NCBI RefSeq assembly: GCF_001427865.1
Contig: NZ_LMHH01000003.1
Span: 354,359-418,358, forward strand
DNA: 64,000 nucleotides
Reading direction: 5' to 3'
Source of the DNA: Altererythrobacter sp. Root672
GTDB taxonomy: Bacteria > Pseudomonadota > Alphaproteobacteria > Sphingomonadales > Sphingomonadaceae
Position 1 is the stretch's first letter; every line of letters begins with the position of its first letter. The translations under genes and the position numbers were made by a program. This document shows, piece by piece, positions 16,925 through 25,410 of this stretch. The notes beneath the pieces were generated by a model that saw only the letters and a program-made list of their open reading frames with translations, made no database searches and was not told the origin of the DNA.

Positions 16925-17805
16925 GCCAGTTTGACCCTCGTGGTCGCGACGCCCGCGACCGGGGAGTCGAAGCTCAGAAGGTGCCCGGCCTTGGGGAATT
17001 CCTTGAGCGAGCTCTCGTCCATGTTCTTGAGCGCGGTGGTCACGAACGCAGTCTTCAGGTCCTTGCCGCCGAGCGCCATCTTGGTGATGTCGCGCGCGGG
17101 GAAGGTCTGGGTGGCGACCAGTTTCCCGTCAGGCGAGAAGCGCGCCACTTTCGCGCCCATGTAGAGACCGGTCCAGACGTGATCCTCGGCATCGACGATC
17201 GGGCCGTCTGGGTAGGCGTTGGGGAACAGCGCGCCGGTATCGGCGAACAGCCGCGCCTCGCCGACGCCGTCCTTGGTGAGGTTGGCGACGAGGATTTTCT
17301 GGCCGACCGTGTCTGTGAAGTAGATCCGGTCACCCGAGCCGCTGACCGTGGGCCCGTTGGTGATGCTGATCCCGCTCGGACCGGCGGGACGGATTTCGCC
17401 GCGGTCGATCAAGTAGAAGCGCCCGCTCTTGGCCTCTTCGGCATCGTCCATCGAGCCGAACCACACGCGGCCCCAGGGGTCGGTGCAGGCGTCGTTGAGG
17501 CGGTTGCCGGCCGGTTCGCCGGGCACGTCGGTCAGCTTGGTGAAGACCTGCGTGGTCGGGTCGAAAGTATAGAGCCCGTCCTTCAGCCCGCAGAGCAGCA
17601 GGCCGCCCTCTGCCGGCAGCGCCCAGCCGATCTGGTTTGGCGCTTCGGAAATCGAGTTGCTGCCGTTCGCCGGGTCGAAGTGCCACAACCGGTGGCGCTT
17701 GATGTCGACGAACCAGAGCACGCCGCGTTCGGCATCCCACAACGCTCCTTCGCCGAGCTTGCTCTCGGCGTCGAGGAGGCTGCGAACCTCGGCGGCTATC
17801 TCCAT
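16921..17805 (-). CDS. xylC: Xylonolactonase, SMP-30/gluconolactonase family
   Basis: Hydrolyses D-xylono-lactone to D-xylonate, second step of the Weimberg pathway; cytoplasmic, 294 aa. The SMP-30 beta-propeller is recognised by KLGEGALWD (metal-binding Glu), NRLNDACTDPWGRVWFGSMD (metal Asn region) and NAYPDGPIVDAEDHVW (metal Asp). ATG 17805 overlaps the upstream xylB stop by 10 bp, and its own stop overlaps the esterase start by 4 bp. The order xylX-xylA-xylB-xylC is the same as I recall in Caulobacter. Activity on arabinono-lactone or glucono-lactone is possible too. Confidence 0.9.
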   Translation of the reverse strand: MEIAAEVRSLLDAESKLGEGALWDAERGVLWFVDIKRHRLWHFDPANGSNSISEAPNQIGWALPAEGGLLLCGLKDGLYTFDPTTQVFTKLTDVPGEPAGNRLNDACTDPWGRVWFGSMDDAEEAKSGRFYLIDRGEIRPAGPSGISITNGPTVSGSGDRIYFTDTVGQKILVANLTKDGVGEARLFADTGALFPNAYPDGPIVDAEDHVWTGLYMGAKVARFSPDGKLVATQTFPARDITKMALGGKDLKTAFVTTALKNMDESSLKEFPKAGHLLSFDSPVAGVATTRVKLA

Positions 17806-18581
17806 CCGGCATCCACCCAGTAGTTATGCGCAGTGCAATAGCGCGCGTCGTCCGAAGCCAGGAACATGGCCATGGCTGCGATGTCCGCCGGTTGGATGCG
17901 TCCGTCAAGGCATTGTGCGGCAACGATTTCCGCTTCGCCTTCGGGCGTGTACCATTTCATCTGCCGCGGGGTCTGGACGTTACCCGGCACGATCGTGTTC
18001 ACCCGGATGTTGTCGCGGCCCAGCTCGCGCGAGAGACTGCGGGTCAGGCCTTCGATGGCGGCCTTGGCCACCTGGTAGACGGTCAGGTCCTCCAGCCCGA
18101 GATGCCAGGAGATCGAACCGAGGTTGACGATCGACCCGCCGCCCGCCGCCTTCATCGCCGGCACTACGGCCTTGGCGGCGAAGAACTGGTGCTTGAGGTT
18201 CACCGCCATGCGCTCGTCCCAGTACTCGGGCGTAACGTCCTCGATGCTGTGACGGTCGTCATTTGCGGCGTTGTTGATCAGCACGTCGCAGCCGCCGAGG
18301 CGGCCGACCAGCTTGGCGATCTTGGCGCCGTAATCGACGATGTCGCGGATGTCGCAGTTGACGAAGATCGGCGGGATCGCCGCATCGGCAAAGCGCTTGA
18401 CCACCGCCTCGCTGGCATCCTCGATCACGTCGACGAACGCCACTGCGGCGCCCTGGCGGACGAAGCCTTCGACGATGCCTTCGCCAATGCCCGAAGCACC
18501 GCCGCTGACGATCACCTTCTTGCCGGCAAGGCTCGGATAGACCGCTGCCTTTGTTGCCGGATTCAGAGTTACCTCCCCCAC
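17796..18581 (-). CDS. xylB: D-xylose 1-dehydrogenase, SDR family
   Basis: NAD-dependent oxidation of D-xylose to D-xylono-lactone, first step of the Weimberg pathway; about 261 aa. The Rossmann motif GGASGIG (residues 27-33), NNAANDDRH, the catalytic serine in GSISWH and the YxxxK motif in YQVAKA are present. The C-terminal half (VPGNVQTPRQ, WYTPEGEAEIVAAQCL, YWVDAGWR) is strikingly like Caulobacter XylB as I remember it. The start is uncertain: GTG 18581, 4 bp after the aldehyde dehydrogenase stop, or a rare CTG at 18566 that has an ideal GGGGGAGG ahead of it. The frame is open to 18815 but that part shadows the upstream gene. Confidence 0.92.
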   Translation of the reverse strand: MGEVTLNPATKAAVYPSLAGKKVIVSGGASGIGEGIVEGFVRQGAAVAFVDVIEDASEAVVKRFADAAIPPIFVNCDIRDIVDYGAKIAKLVGRLGGCDVLINNAANDDRHSIEDVTPEYWDERMAVNLKHQFFAAKAVVPAMKAAGGGSIVNLGSISWHLGLEDLTVYQVAKAAIEGLTRSLSRELGRDNIRVNTIVPGNVQTPRQMKWYTPEGEAEIVAAQCLDGRIQPADIAAMAMFLASDDARYCTAHNYWVDAGWR

Positions 18582-18585
18582 GCCC

Positions 18586-20025
18586 TCAATCCCCTGTGTA
18601 GACGGTTTTGATCTGGGTGTAGAACTCGACCGCCGCGAAACCTTGTTCGCGGGGGCCGTAGCTCGAACCCCGAGTGCCGCCGAACGGCACGTGATAATCG
18701 ACTCCCGCGGTCGGCAGGTTGACCATGACCATGCCGGCGCGGACGTTCTTGCGGAAATCGCGAATGTGCTTCGCGTTGTTGGAGACGATCCCGGCCGAAA
18801 GACCGAAGTCGCCACGGTTGGCCACTTCCAGCGCTTCCTCGTAGTTCTTGACGCGGACGGTCGAGACCACCGGGCCGAACACTTCCTCGCTGTTGATGCG
18901 CATCTCGGGAGCGGTGTCGGCGATCAGCGTGGGCTGGAGGAAGTAGCCGGGCGTTTCCGCCGTGACCTTGTCTCCGCCCGCCGCCAGCCGGCCGCCTTCG
19001 CCGGTGGCGATGCCGATATAGTTGAGGTTCTGTTCGAACTGGGCCTCGCTCGAAGCCGGGCCGACTTGCGTGCCTTCGGCGAGGGCCGGGCCGACCTTGA
19101 TCGCCTTGGCCCGCTCGGCGAGCGCCGCGACGAAGCGGTCATGGATCGCGTCTTCGACGATGACGCGGCTGGAAGCGGTGCAACGCTGGCCGGTCTGGAA
19201 GAAGCCACCATCGGCGGCAATCGCCACGGCCTTGTCGAGATCGGCATCGGCCAGCACGACGAGCGGGTTCTTGCCGCCCATCTCCATCTGCACTCGCGCC
19301 TGGCGGGCCATGGCGGCCGCGCCGACCTGGGCGCCGACGAACTGCGAGCCGGTGAAGCTGACCGCCGCGACGTCCTTGTTGTCGGTGATCGCGCGACCGA
19401 CGTCGCCGCGGCCGAGCACGAGGTTGAACACGCCAGCGGGTACGCCGCACTCATGGATGATAGCGGTCAGGGCGCTGGCGACGGCCGGGGTGATGTTCGC
19501 GGGCTTGAGCACCACGGTGTTGCCGAAAGCCAGCGCCGGTGCGGCCTTCCATGCGGGGATCGCGATCGGGAAGTTCCACGGGGTAATCAGGCCGACTACG
19601 CCGAGCGCTTCGCGATAAGTCGCGACATCGAGGCCGGGGCGGGTGGATTCGAGCGTCTGCCCGTGACGGCGCAGCGCCTCTCCGGCGAAGTAGCGGAAGA
19701 TGCGCGCAGCGCGCAGCGTCTCGCCGATACCCTCGGCGCGGGTCTTGCCCTCTTCGCGGGCGAGCAGTTCGCCCAGCTCGTTGGCGCGGGCGAAGATCGT
19801 CGCCGCGATCTTGTCGAGCAAGTCCGCGCGAACCTCGGGCGAGGCCGAAGACCAGGCGGGGAAAGCTGCCGTGGCCGCGGCTACGGCCTGGCCGACTTCG
19901 GCCGCGCCGCCGTTCGGGAATCGCGCGACAACCTCGCCGGTGTTCGAGGGATTGAGGCTTTCCAGCGCATCGTCGGCGCCGGTCCATTCGCCGCCGATGT
20001 AATGGCCGAGACTGAGGGTACTCAT
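18586..20025 (-). CDS. xylA: 2-oxoglutarate semialdehyde dehydrogenase (ALDH)
   Basis: NAD(P)-dependent oxidation of 2-oxoglutarate semialdehyde to 2-oxoglutarate, last step of the Weimberg pathway, feeding the TCA cycle; 479 aa. ALDH residues are visible: N151 in TPWNFP, the general base E248 in QMEMGGKNP and the nucleophile C282 in QTGQRCTASS. It lies 7 bp after xylX and just ahead of xylB. Here xylA is the Caulobacter-style name and must not be confused with xylose isomerase. Confidence 0.92.
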   Translation of the reverse strand: MSTLSLGHYIGGEWTGADDALESLNPSNTGEVVARFPNGGAAEVGQAVAAATAAFPAWSSASPEVRADLLDKIAATIFARANELGELLAREEGKTRAEGIGETLRAARIFRYFAGEALRRHGQTLESTRPGLDVATYREALGVVGLITPWNFPIAIPAWKAAPALAFGNTVVLKPANITPAVASALTAIIHECGVPAGVFNLVLGRGDVGRAITDNKDVAAVSFTGSQFVGAQVGAAAMARQARVQMEMGGKNPLVVLADADLDKAVAIAADGGFFQTGQRCTASSRVIVEDAIHDRFVAALAERAKAIKVGPALAEGTQVGPASSEAQFEQNLNYIGIATGEGGRLAAGGDKVTAETPGYFLQPTLIADTAPEMRINSEEVFGPVVSTVRVKNYEEALEVANRGDFGLSAGIVSNNAKHIRDFRKNVRAGMVMVNLPTAGVDYHVPFGGTRGSSYGPREQGFAAVEFYTQIKTVYTGD

Positions 20026-20032
20026 GATAAGG

Positions 20033-21157
20033 TCAAATCCTGTCGATTAGCCCGCGCGAGGCGAGGTTCCGCACGAACGCGGCGATGCCCATTTCCCAGG
20101 GGGGCGCGTCGCGCGATGTGGTTACGGTGTTGGCAAGAGTGCCGAGGCGGCGAGAGCTGATGGTGACGCGGTCGCCCAGCTTGTGAGTGAAGCCAGCGCC
20201 GGGCGTGTCTCGATCCTGCGTCGGCGCGAACAGCGTCCCGCAGAACAGCACGAAGCCATCGGGGTAGTGGTGTTCGCTCAGCGTCTGTTCGATCAGGTCG
20301 AGCGGATCGCGGCTGATCTGGCCCATCATGTTGGTGCCTTCGAGGCGATAGCCTTCGGGGCCTTCGATCAGCAGGTCGACATTGGCCTGGCGCACGTCAT
20401 CGATGGTGAAGCCGCCGTCGAACAGGCGGATGAACGGGCCGATCGAGCACGAGGCGGTGTTGTCCTTGGCCTTGCTCAGCAAGAGCGCCGAGCGGCCTTC
20501 GAAATCGCGCAAGTTCACGTCGTTGCCGAGCGTGGCGCCGACGCATTCGCCGTGGGAATCGACCACCAGCACGACTTCAGGCTCCGGATTGTTCCAGGTC
20601 GAATCCGAACGCACGCCGATGGGGGCGCCGTGCCCGACCGTCGAGAGCACCGGCGACTTGGAGAAGACCTCCGCGTCCGGGCCGATCGCGACTTCGAGGT
20701 ACTGCGACCACATGCCCTCTTCGATCAGCACCGCCTTGAGCTGGTCTGCTTCGGCACTGCCAGGCACCACGGCACGGATACCGGCGCCGACTTTCTCTTC
20801 GAGCGCGGCACGAATCTCGGCGGCGCGCGAGGCATCGCCACGGGCGCGTTCTTCGATCACGCGCTCGATAGCCGAGACGGCGAAGGTCACGCCGCAGGCC
20901 TTTACGCACTGCAGATCGACCGGGGACAGCAGGCGCCAGCCTTGCGGCAATCCGCCCTCAACCGTGCCGATAGCGGTGCCGCCGTTGAACGCGCGGCGCG
21001 CCACGGCACCCGATACGGTGGCGACTTTTTCCGTCAGGTCGAACAGGGCTCCGCCCCGGATAGCGATAACACAAGGCCCCTCGGGCGACAGCGCGCGACC
21101 AAGGAACGTGCCGGACGCGTAGTCCGACGGCAGGATGTCAGTAAGTTGCCCGGCCAT
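20033..21157 (-). CDS. xylX: 2-keto-3-deoxy-D-xylonate dehydratase, FAH superfamily
   Basis: Removes water from 2-keto-3-deoxy-xylonate to give 2-oxoglutarate semialdehyde, the fourth Weimberg step; 374 aa, cytoplasmic. The N-terminus (MAGQLTDILPSDY, GTFLGRAL) and the C-terminal fumarylacetoacetase-type domain (NPEPEVVLVVDSHG, GNDVNLRDFEGRSALLLSKAKD) with acidic Mg-binding residues match the XylX family. I chose ATG 21157; the frame is open to 21376 but crosses the promoter and operator. First gene of the operon xylX-A-B-C-esterase-GH5-epimerase, with operator site 2 and a good promoter just upstream. Confidence 0.92.
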   Translation of the reverse strand: MAGQLTDILPSDYASGTFLGRALSPEGPCVIAIRGGALFDLTEKVATVSGAVARRAFNGGTAIGTVEGGLPQGWRLLSPVDLQCVKACGVTFAVSAIERVIEERARGDASRAAEIRAALEEKVGAGIRAVVPGSAEADQLKAVLIEEGMWSQYLEVAIGPDAEVFSKSPVLSTVGHGAPIGVRSDSTWNNPEPEVVLVVDSHGECVGATLGNDVNLRDFEGRSALLLSKAKDNTASCSIGPFIRLFDGGFTIDDVRQANVDLLIEGPEGYRLEGTNMMGQISRDPLDLIEQTLSEHHYPDGFVLFCGTLFAPTQDRDTPGAGFTHKLGDRVTISSRRLGTLANTVTTSRDAPPWEMGIAAFVRNLASRGLIDRI

Positions 21158-21180
21158 AAGTGGCTGCTTGTTCTCTCCCG

Positions 21181-21194
21181 TGATAGCGCTACCA
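21181..21194. promoter_or_regulatory. LacI-family operator, site 2
   Basis: TGATAGCGCTACCA, identical to site 1 at 7668. It lies between divergent xylX and the GH43 gene and overlaps the -10 box of the predicted xylX promoter, a position suited to repression by the LacI protein encoded at 9838-10938. Confidence 0.78.
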
Positions 21195-21219
21195 TAGAAA
21201 CAGGGCCGGAAACGTGCAA
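21191..21219 (-). promoter_or_regulatory. Predicted sigma70 promoter of the xylX operon
   Basis: On the minus strand TTGCAC (21219-21214), 17 bases, TATGGT (21196-21191). The last four bases of the -10 box are the first four of operator site 2. The transcript would begin about 26 bases ahead of the xylX start codon. Confidence 0.55.
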
Positions 21220-21252
21220 GGAAATTGAACGGCCCGGAGAGGATTTGGGAGG

Positions 21253-22911
21253 ATGAGGAAAGCAGGGGCCGTCGTAGCGGCCGTGGCAACGCTTTTGATC
21301 GGGTCCGTGGCACAGGCGGAACCGGTCGCGAGATTCGCCGAAGTGACCTATCAGGCCACCGATGAGCCGGGCCCAATTGCGCAGGGGGACTTCCGCAATC
21401 CGATCTTGCCGGGCTTCCATCCCGATCCCTCGATCGTGCGGTCGGGCGATGACTTTTACCTCGTCAGTTCGACTTTCGCCTGGTTCCCTGGAATGCCGGT
21501 GTTTCACAGCCGCGACCTGGTGAACTGGCGGTTGGTTGGGCACGCGCTCGACCGGCCGGGGCAGCTCGATTTCAAGGACCTCGGCATCACCCGTGGCATC
21601 TTTGCGCCGGCGATCACGGTGCATGACGGGCGGTTCTACATCTTCACCACATGCGTCGATTGCGGCGGCAATTTCTTTGTCACCGCCGAGCGGCCGGAGG
21701 GGCCGTGGTCCGATCCGGTGTGGCTCGATTTCGAGGGCATCGATCCCTCGCTCTACGTCGACCCGGACGGCCGCGCCTTTGTGGTCAACAATGGGGCGCC
21801 GGTGGGAGAGCCGCGCTATGACGGACATCGCGCGCTGTGGATCCAGCAGATCGACCTTGCTGCGGGCAAGATGATCGGCCCGCGCAAGGTGCTGGTCGAT
21901 GGCGGGGTCAACCCGGCGGACAAGCCGATCTGGGCCGAGGGGCCGCACATCTACAAGGTCGGAGACTGGTACTACCTGATGGCCGCCGAGGGCGGCACAG
22001 CGGAGAATCACTCGGAGACGATTTACCGTTCGCGCAAGGTCGACGGGCCTTACGAGCCGGGACCGAACAACCCGATCCTGACGCAGCGGAACCTGGCGCC
22101 TGGGCGGCCGGACCGAGTCGAGGCGACCGGGCATGCCGATCTGGTGCGGCTTGACGACGGGACTTGGTGGGGCGTGTTCCTGGCGACGCGGCCCTTTGCC
22201 GGGCAATCGACTTTGCTCGGGCGTGAGACCTGGCTGCTCCCCGTGCGGTGGGTGGATGGATGGCCGGTGTTCCTCGATCCGGGTGAGGCTGTGCCGTTCA
22301 CCTCGGCGCGGCCGAACCTGCCGGTGTTCGAAGGTACTGACTGGACGCGTTGGACCGATCGCTTTGCTGGCCAGCTTTCGCCTGAGTGGCTGCGGATGCG
22401 TTCGCCGCGAAGCGAACCATGGTTCGCGCTCGGGAGCCGGGGTCTGGAACTGACGGCGCGAAGCGATGCGGCCGGCAGCAAGGGGCAACCCTCTTTCCTC
22501 GGCAGGCGGCTGCGGCACCCTTCGGCAACCTACACCACGCGGCTGGCCTTCTCGCCGGAGCAGGACGGCGACTTCGCCGGATTGCTTGCACTGATCGACC
22601 AGGAGCATTTCCTGGCCCTCGGTGTCGAGCAGGTCGGGGGCGACCGAATGCTGACGCTGCGCAAGCGCTCCGGTGCCGATCAGTCGGACCGTGGGGAGCT
22701 TGTGAGCTCGATCCCCCTCCCGGAACGGGGCGAGGTCGAATTGCAGCTAGCGATCGACAAAGGACAGGCCGATCTCGCCTGGCGTGCGGCGGGAACCGGA
22801 CTGTGGCACCCAGTCGCGCAGGACGTGGATGTCGAATACCTGAGCTCGATCCACGCCGGGCTGTTCACGGGGGTGCTGGTCGGGCCCTACGCGGTGAGCG
22901 GGACGCGCTGA
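21253..22911 (+). CDS. GH43 beta-xylosidase/alpha-arabinofuranosidase
   Basis: Exported five-bladed propeller glycosidase of 552 aa acting on xylo-oligosaccharides or arabinose side chains. A Sec signal ends near AQAE. The GH43 triad is visible: base D58 in FHPDPS, pKa-modulating D164 in GIDPSLYVDPDG and acid E229 in WAEGPHI. The remaining ~200 residues form the beta-sandwich found in xylosidase-type GH43 members. TGGGAGG lies just ahead of ATG 21253. Divergent from xylX and sharing operator site 2, so it is likely induced together with xylose oxidation. Sequence alone does not separate xylosidase from arabinofuranosidase. Confidence 0.92.
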   Translation: MRKAGAVVAAVATLLIGSVAQAEPVARFAEVTYQATDEPGPIAQGDFRNPILPGFHPDPSIVRSGDDFYLVSSTFAWFPGMPVFHSRDLVNWRLVGHALDRPGQLDFKDLGITRGIFAPAITVHDGRFYIFTTCVDCGGNFFVTAERPEGPWSDPVWLDFEGIDPSLYVDPDGRAFVVNNGAPVGEPRYDGHRALWIQQIDLAAGKMIGPRKVLVDGGVNPADKPIWAEGPHIYKVGDWYYLMAAEGGTAENHSETIYRSRKVDGPYEPGPNNPILTQRNLAPGRPDRVEATGHADLVRLDDGTWWGVFLATRPFAGQSTLLGRETWLLPVRWVDGWPVFLDPGEAVPFTSARPNLPVFEGTDWTRWTDRFAGQLSPEWLRMRSPRSEPWFALGSRGLELTARSDAAGSKGQPSFLGRRLRHPSATYTTRLAFSPEQDGDFAGLLALIDQEHFLALGVEQVGGDRMLTLRKRSGADQSDRGELVSSIPLPERGEVELQLAIDKGQADLAWRAAGTGLWHPVAQDVDVEYLSSIHAGLFTGVLVGPYAVSGTR

Positions 22912-23913
22912 TCAGGGCGCCGAGAGGACCCGCACCAGGAACTGGCGGATCATCTCGTCGCGCTCGGGTGAGGCCGGCCCGTTCACGCCTTGCGCGTGGC
23001 CTGGCAAGTGGTCTGCCGCGCCCGCCGCATCGGGGCCGAAGATGAAATGCTCAAACCACGCGCGCCAGCCGTCGCGCTGCGTGTCCGGCAAGTCGCGGAT
23101 CGCGGCGAGCGCGTGGATGAACGCCACGAACGGACCCCCGCGAGCGACGTCGTTGTACCAGTAGTTGACCAGCACATTGACCGCATCGAGCGCGGCCACG
23201 TGGTGCCACCACAACGTCGGGATGTAGATCGCGTCGCCCGGCCCCAGCTCCGCGGTTTGCGCCTGCTCCAGGGCCTTGGCGAAGCGGGGGTAGGTCTCGA
23301 AATCGGGCCGCAGCGGGTCGGGCATGCTGATCGGCTGGCCCGCCAGCGTGTTGTTGAGCGGGCCCACGTAGAGATCGCCGGTCGCTTGCGGTGGGAACAC
23401 GGTGAACCGCCGCCGCCCGAGCGCGACCACGGCGATATTGTCCGACAGGTCGAAGTGCGTCGCGACCTCGGCCTTGTTGCACAGCCAGACGCGCGACTTT
23501 GCGTCGCGTTGCATGGCGGCGTGGGGCAGCGGATTGGCGGCGTCGAACTGCGGCAAGTGCTGCCGAGTCTCGCTCGCCCCGGCATAGACCACCGCGGGTG
23601 ACGCCTCAGGCTCCAGTTCGAGCAGCTTGCGCCCGACCTCGGCCAGCGGGACCTTTTGCCGGGTGAAGTTGAACCCGCGCAAGTCGGCGCCGTAGAAGAA
23701 TCGTCCGTTGATCTCGGGCGGGGCGAGCATGACATCCGCCGGCTTCCCGCTTTCCATCGAGGCCAGCAGCGCGATCGCCGCTGCGGGGGATTCCCTGCCG
23801 GCCTGGACAAGCGGCCACTCATCGGCGAGCCCGCGCATAACGAACGGCTGGCCCGCAAGGCACAGCTCGGTGAACGCTTCAGGTGTCGCCGGGTATTCGG
23901 GCAAAGGCTGCAT
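22912..23913 (-). CDS. Cupin-like (cupin_8/JmjC-related) protein
   Basis: Predicted Fe(II)/2-oxoglutarate-type cupin of 333 aa without signal peptide. The likely metal-binding pair is in THFDLSDN (HxD) with a distal histidine in LWWHHVAALD; GPGDAIYIPTLW is the conserved strand before it. In Caulobacterales and sphingomonads this family is often found beside TonB-dependent receptor and polysaccharide genes, but its substrate is not established; protein hydroxylation is the usual guess. It is convergent with GH43 (the stops abut) and precedes the carboxylesterase end by only a few bases. The link to xylan use is by location only. Confidence 0.8.
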   Translation of the reverse strand: MQPLPEYPATPEAFTELCLAGQPFVMRGLADEWPLVQAGRESPAAAIALLASMESGKPADVMLAPPEINGRFFYGADLRGFNFTRQKVPLAEVGRKLLELEPEASPAVVYAGASETRQHLPQFDAANPLPHAAMQRDAKSRVWLCNKAEVATHFDLSDNIAVVALGRRRFTVFPPQATGDLYVGPLNNTLAGQPISMPDPLRPDFETYPRFAKALEQAQTAELGPGDAIYIPTLWWHHVAALDAVNVLVNYWYNDVARGGPFVAFIHALAAIRDLPDTQRDGWRAWFEHFIFGPDAAGAADHLPGHAQGVNGPASPERDEMIRQFLVRVLSAP

Positions 23914-23919
23914 GCGGGC

Positions 23920-25410
23920 TCAGTAAGTCGTGGCGAAGCGGCAGAACTCTGCCCGCGGCTTGCCCGCGATCATAGCGGTTTCGTCTTGGCCGAAGAAAAT
24001 CTGCCGTGCCGCCTTAGGGTCCCAGGGCTCCCAACGGGGCCGGTCTTGAGACACTGCGGTCTTGCCGTTGGGATCGCCCGTAACTGCCAGCGCCGCCCAA
24101 TAGTCCTGCATCTGCGTCCCGCTGCCGACTGGCTGGCGACCGAAGATGAAGCCGATCTCATAGGCATGGCGCGTCAGTCCGCCGTTCTCACCGACGTCGA
24201 ATTCGTAGAACCAGGTCGGCCAGCCATTCGTCGCGAGAAGGTCGGCCAACCGGTCCGCCGGGCAGTGAAATTCGCCATCGCTCTGCAGGCGCAGGGCGAG
24301 GTTGCCTCTCCGAGGATCGGGCGTCTCGGCACGGTATGCGGCAAGCGCTTCGGCGCCATGGCCCGGATACCAGGTCTCCGCCAGGGCGAGCAGGTCGATC
24401 GCATCGGTGTTGGGCCCGAACTCGACTTTGTCGACGCCGATGATGACCGGCTTGGGCGCATTGCGCGCGATCAGGCGGTCGGGCGCGTCAGGCAGGACTT
24501 TGCCGTCGACAGTGATCCGCAGCCAGGTCGAGCGGCCTAGTTCCGCAGCGGGGTCGGCAACGTCTTGCTGCAAGTCGAGCAGCGCCACAGGTGAAAGGGC
24601 GCGAAGCTTGGTCACATCGCCACCCGCGTCCGCCGCCCTGTCGAGTTGCATTCCGACCGCCTCGGCTTCGGCCAAGGTGCGGTAGGACATGCCGAAGCCC
24701 GGCGTGCCGCTTTGCAGGATCGCCTTGTGAAACAGCCCCTGCGCAGCCGGTGCCGCAAGCAGCAGCGAGACGTCCTGCGACCCGGCGCTCTCGCCGTAGA
24801 TCGTGACGTTGTTCGGGTCCCCGCCGAATTGGGCGATGTTGTCGCGCACCCATTGCAGCGCCGAAATCTGGTCCATCAGCGCGTAGTTGCCGCTGGCGCC
24901 GCCTTGCTCGGCAGAGAGCGCCGGGTGCGACATGAAGCCAAGCAGACCGAGGCGGTACTGGATGCCGACATGGACCACGCCCTGGTCGGTCATGTTGGAA
25001 TCGGCCGGACCGCTCGAAGAGCCCGAACGGTTCGAGCCGCCGTGGATCCATACCATCACCGGCAGCTTGCCCTTGAGCGAGGGCGTGCGGACGTCGAGCG
25101 TCAGGCAGTCTTCCGAGGAATGGAGCCAGTTTGCCTTGTTCCAGCCTTCGCTTTTTTGGAGGCAGGCCGGAGCGGGCCTGGTCGCGTCACGCTCGCCTTC
25201 CCACGGCACGACCGGCGCAGGAGCGCGCCAACGCAACTCGCCGACAGGAGGGGCGGCAAAGGGAATCCCGCGGAACACCGTGTCGCGCCCCGCCACGCTG
25301 CCCGCCACGATCCCGCCCGGAACCGCGACTTGAGCCGTGCCGCCCTCCGACGCCGTCAGCGGCGCGGCGAGCACAAGTGCTGCCGCGCCGAGAGCAGCCT
25401 TCAGCCGCAA
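23920..25410 (-). CDS. Type B carboxylesterase, exported
   Basis: Alpha/beta-hydrolase ester hydrolase of about 496 aa, probably removing acyl or aryl (for example feruloyl or acetyl) esters from hemicellulose fragments. The nucleophile serine is in GESAGSQDV; HGGSN is the oxyanion region; a late histidine lies in TRHAYEIGFIFG. The hydrophobic N-terminus LKAALGAAALVLAAPLTAS is a Sec signal. The start is uncertain: TTG 25410, overlapping the GH3 stop by 10 bp, gives a full signal peptide, while the open frame runs back to 25536 inside GH3 without sense. Translationally coupled to the GH3 gene at 25401-27899. Substrate is inference. Confidence 0.85.
   Translation of the reverse strand: MRLKAALGAAALVLAAPLTASEGGTAQVAVPGGIVAGSVAGRDTVFRGIPFAAPPVGELRWRAPAPVVPWEGERDATRPAPACLQKSEGWNKANWLHSSEDCLTLDVRTPSLKGKLPVMVWIHGGSNRSGSSSGPADSNMTDQGVVHVGIQYRLGLLGFMSHPALSAEQGGASGNYALMDQISALQWVRDNIAQFGGDPNNVTIYGESAGSQDVSLLLAAPAAQGLFHKAILQSGTPGFGMSYRTLAEAEAVGMQLDRAADAGGDVTKLRALSPVALLDLQQDVADPAAELGRSTWLRITVDGKVLPDAPDRLIARNAPKPVIIGVDKVEFGPNTDAIDLLALAETWYPGHGAEALAAYRAETPDPRRGNLALRLQSDGEFHCPADRLADLLATNGWPTWFYEFDVGENGGLTRHAYEIGFIFGRQPVGSGTQMQDYWAALAVTGDPNGKTAVSQDRPRWEPWDPKAARQIFFGQDETAMIAGKPRAEFCRFATTY

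Noticed and set aside
15137-17164. 675-codon plus-strand frame opposite the esterase and xylC
   Set aside because: Antisense shadow; the minus strand has SGNH and SMP-30 signatures.
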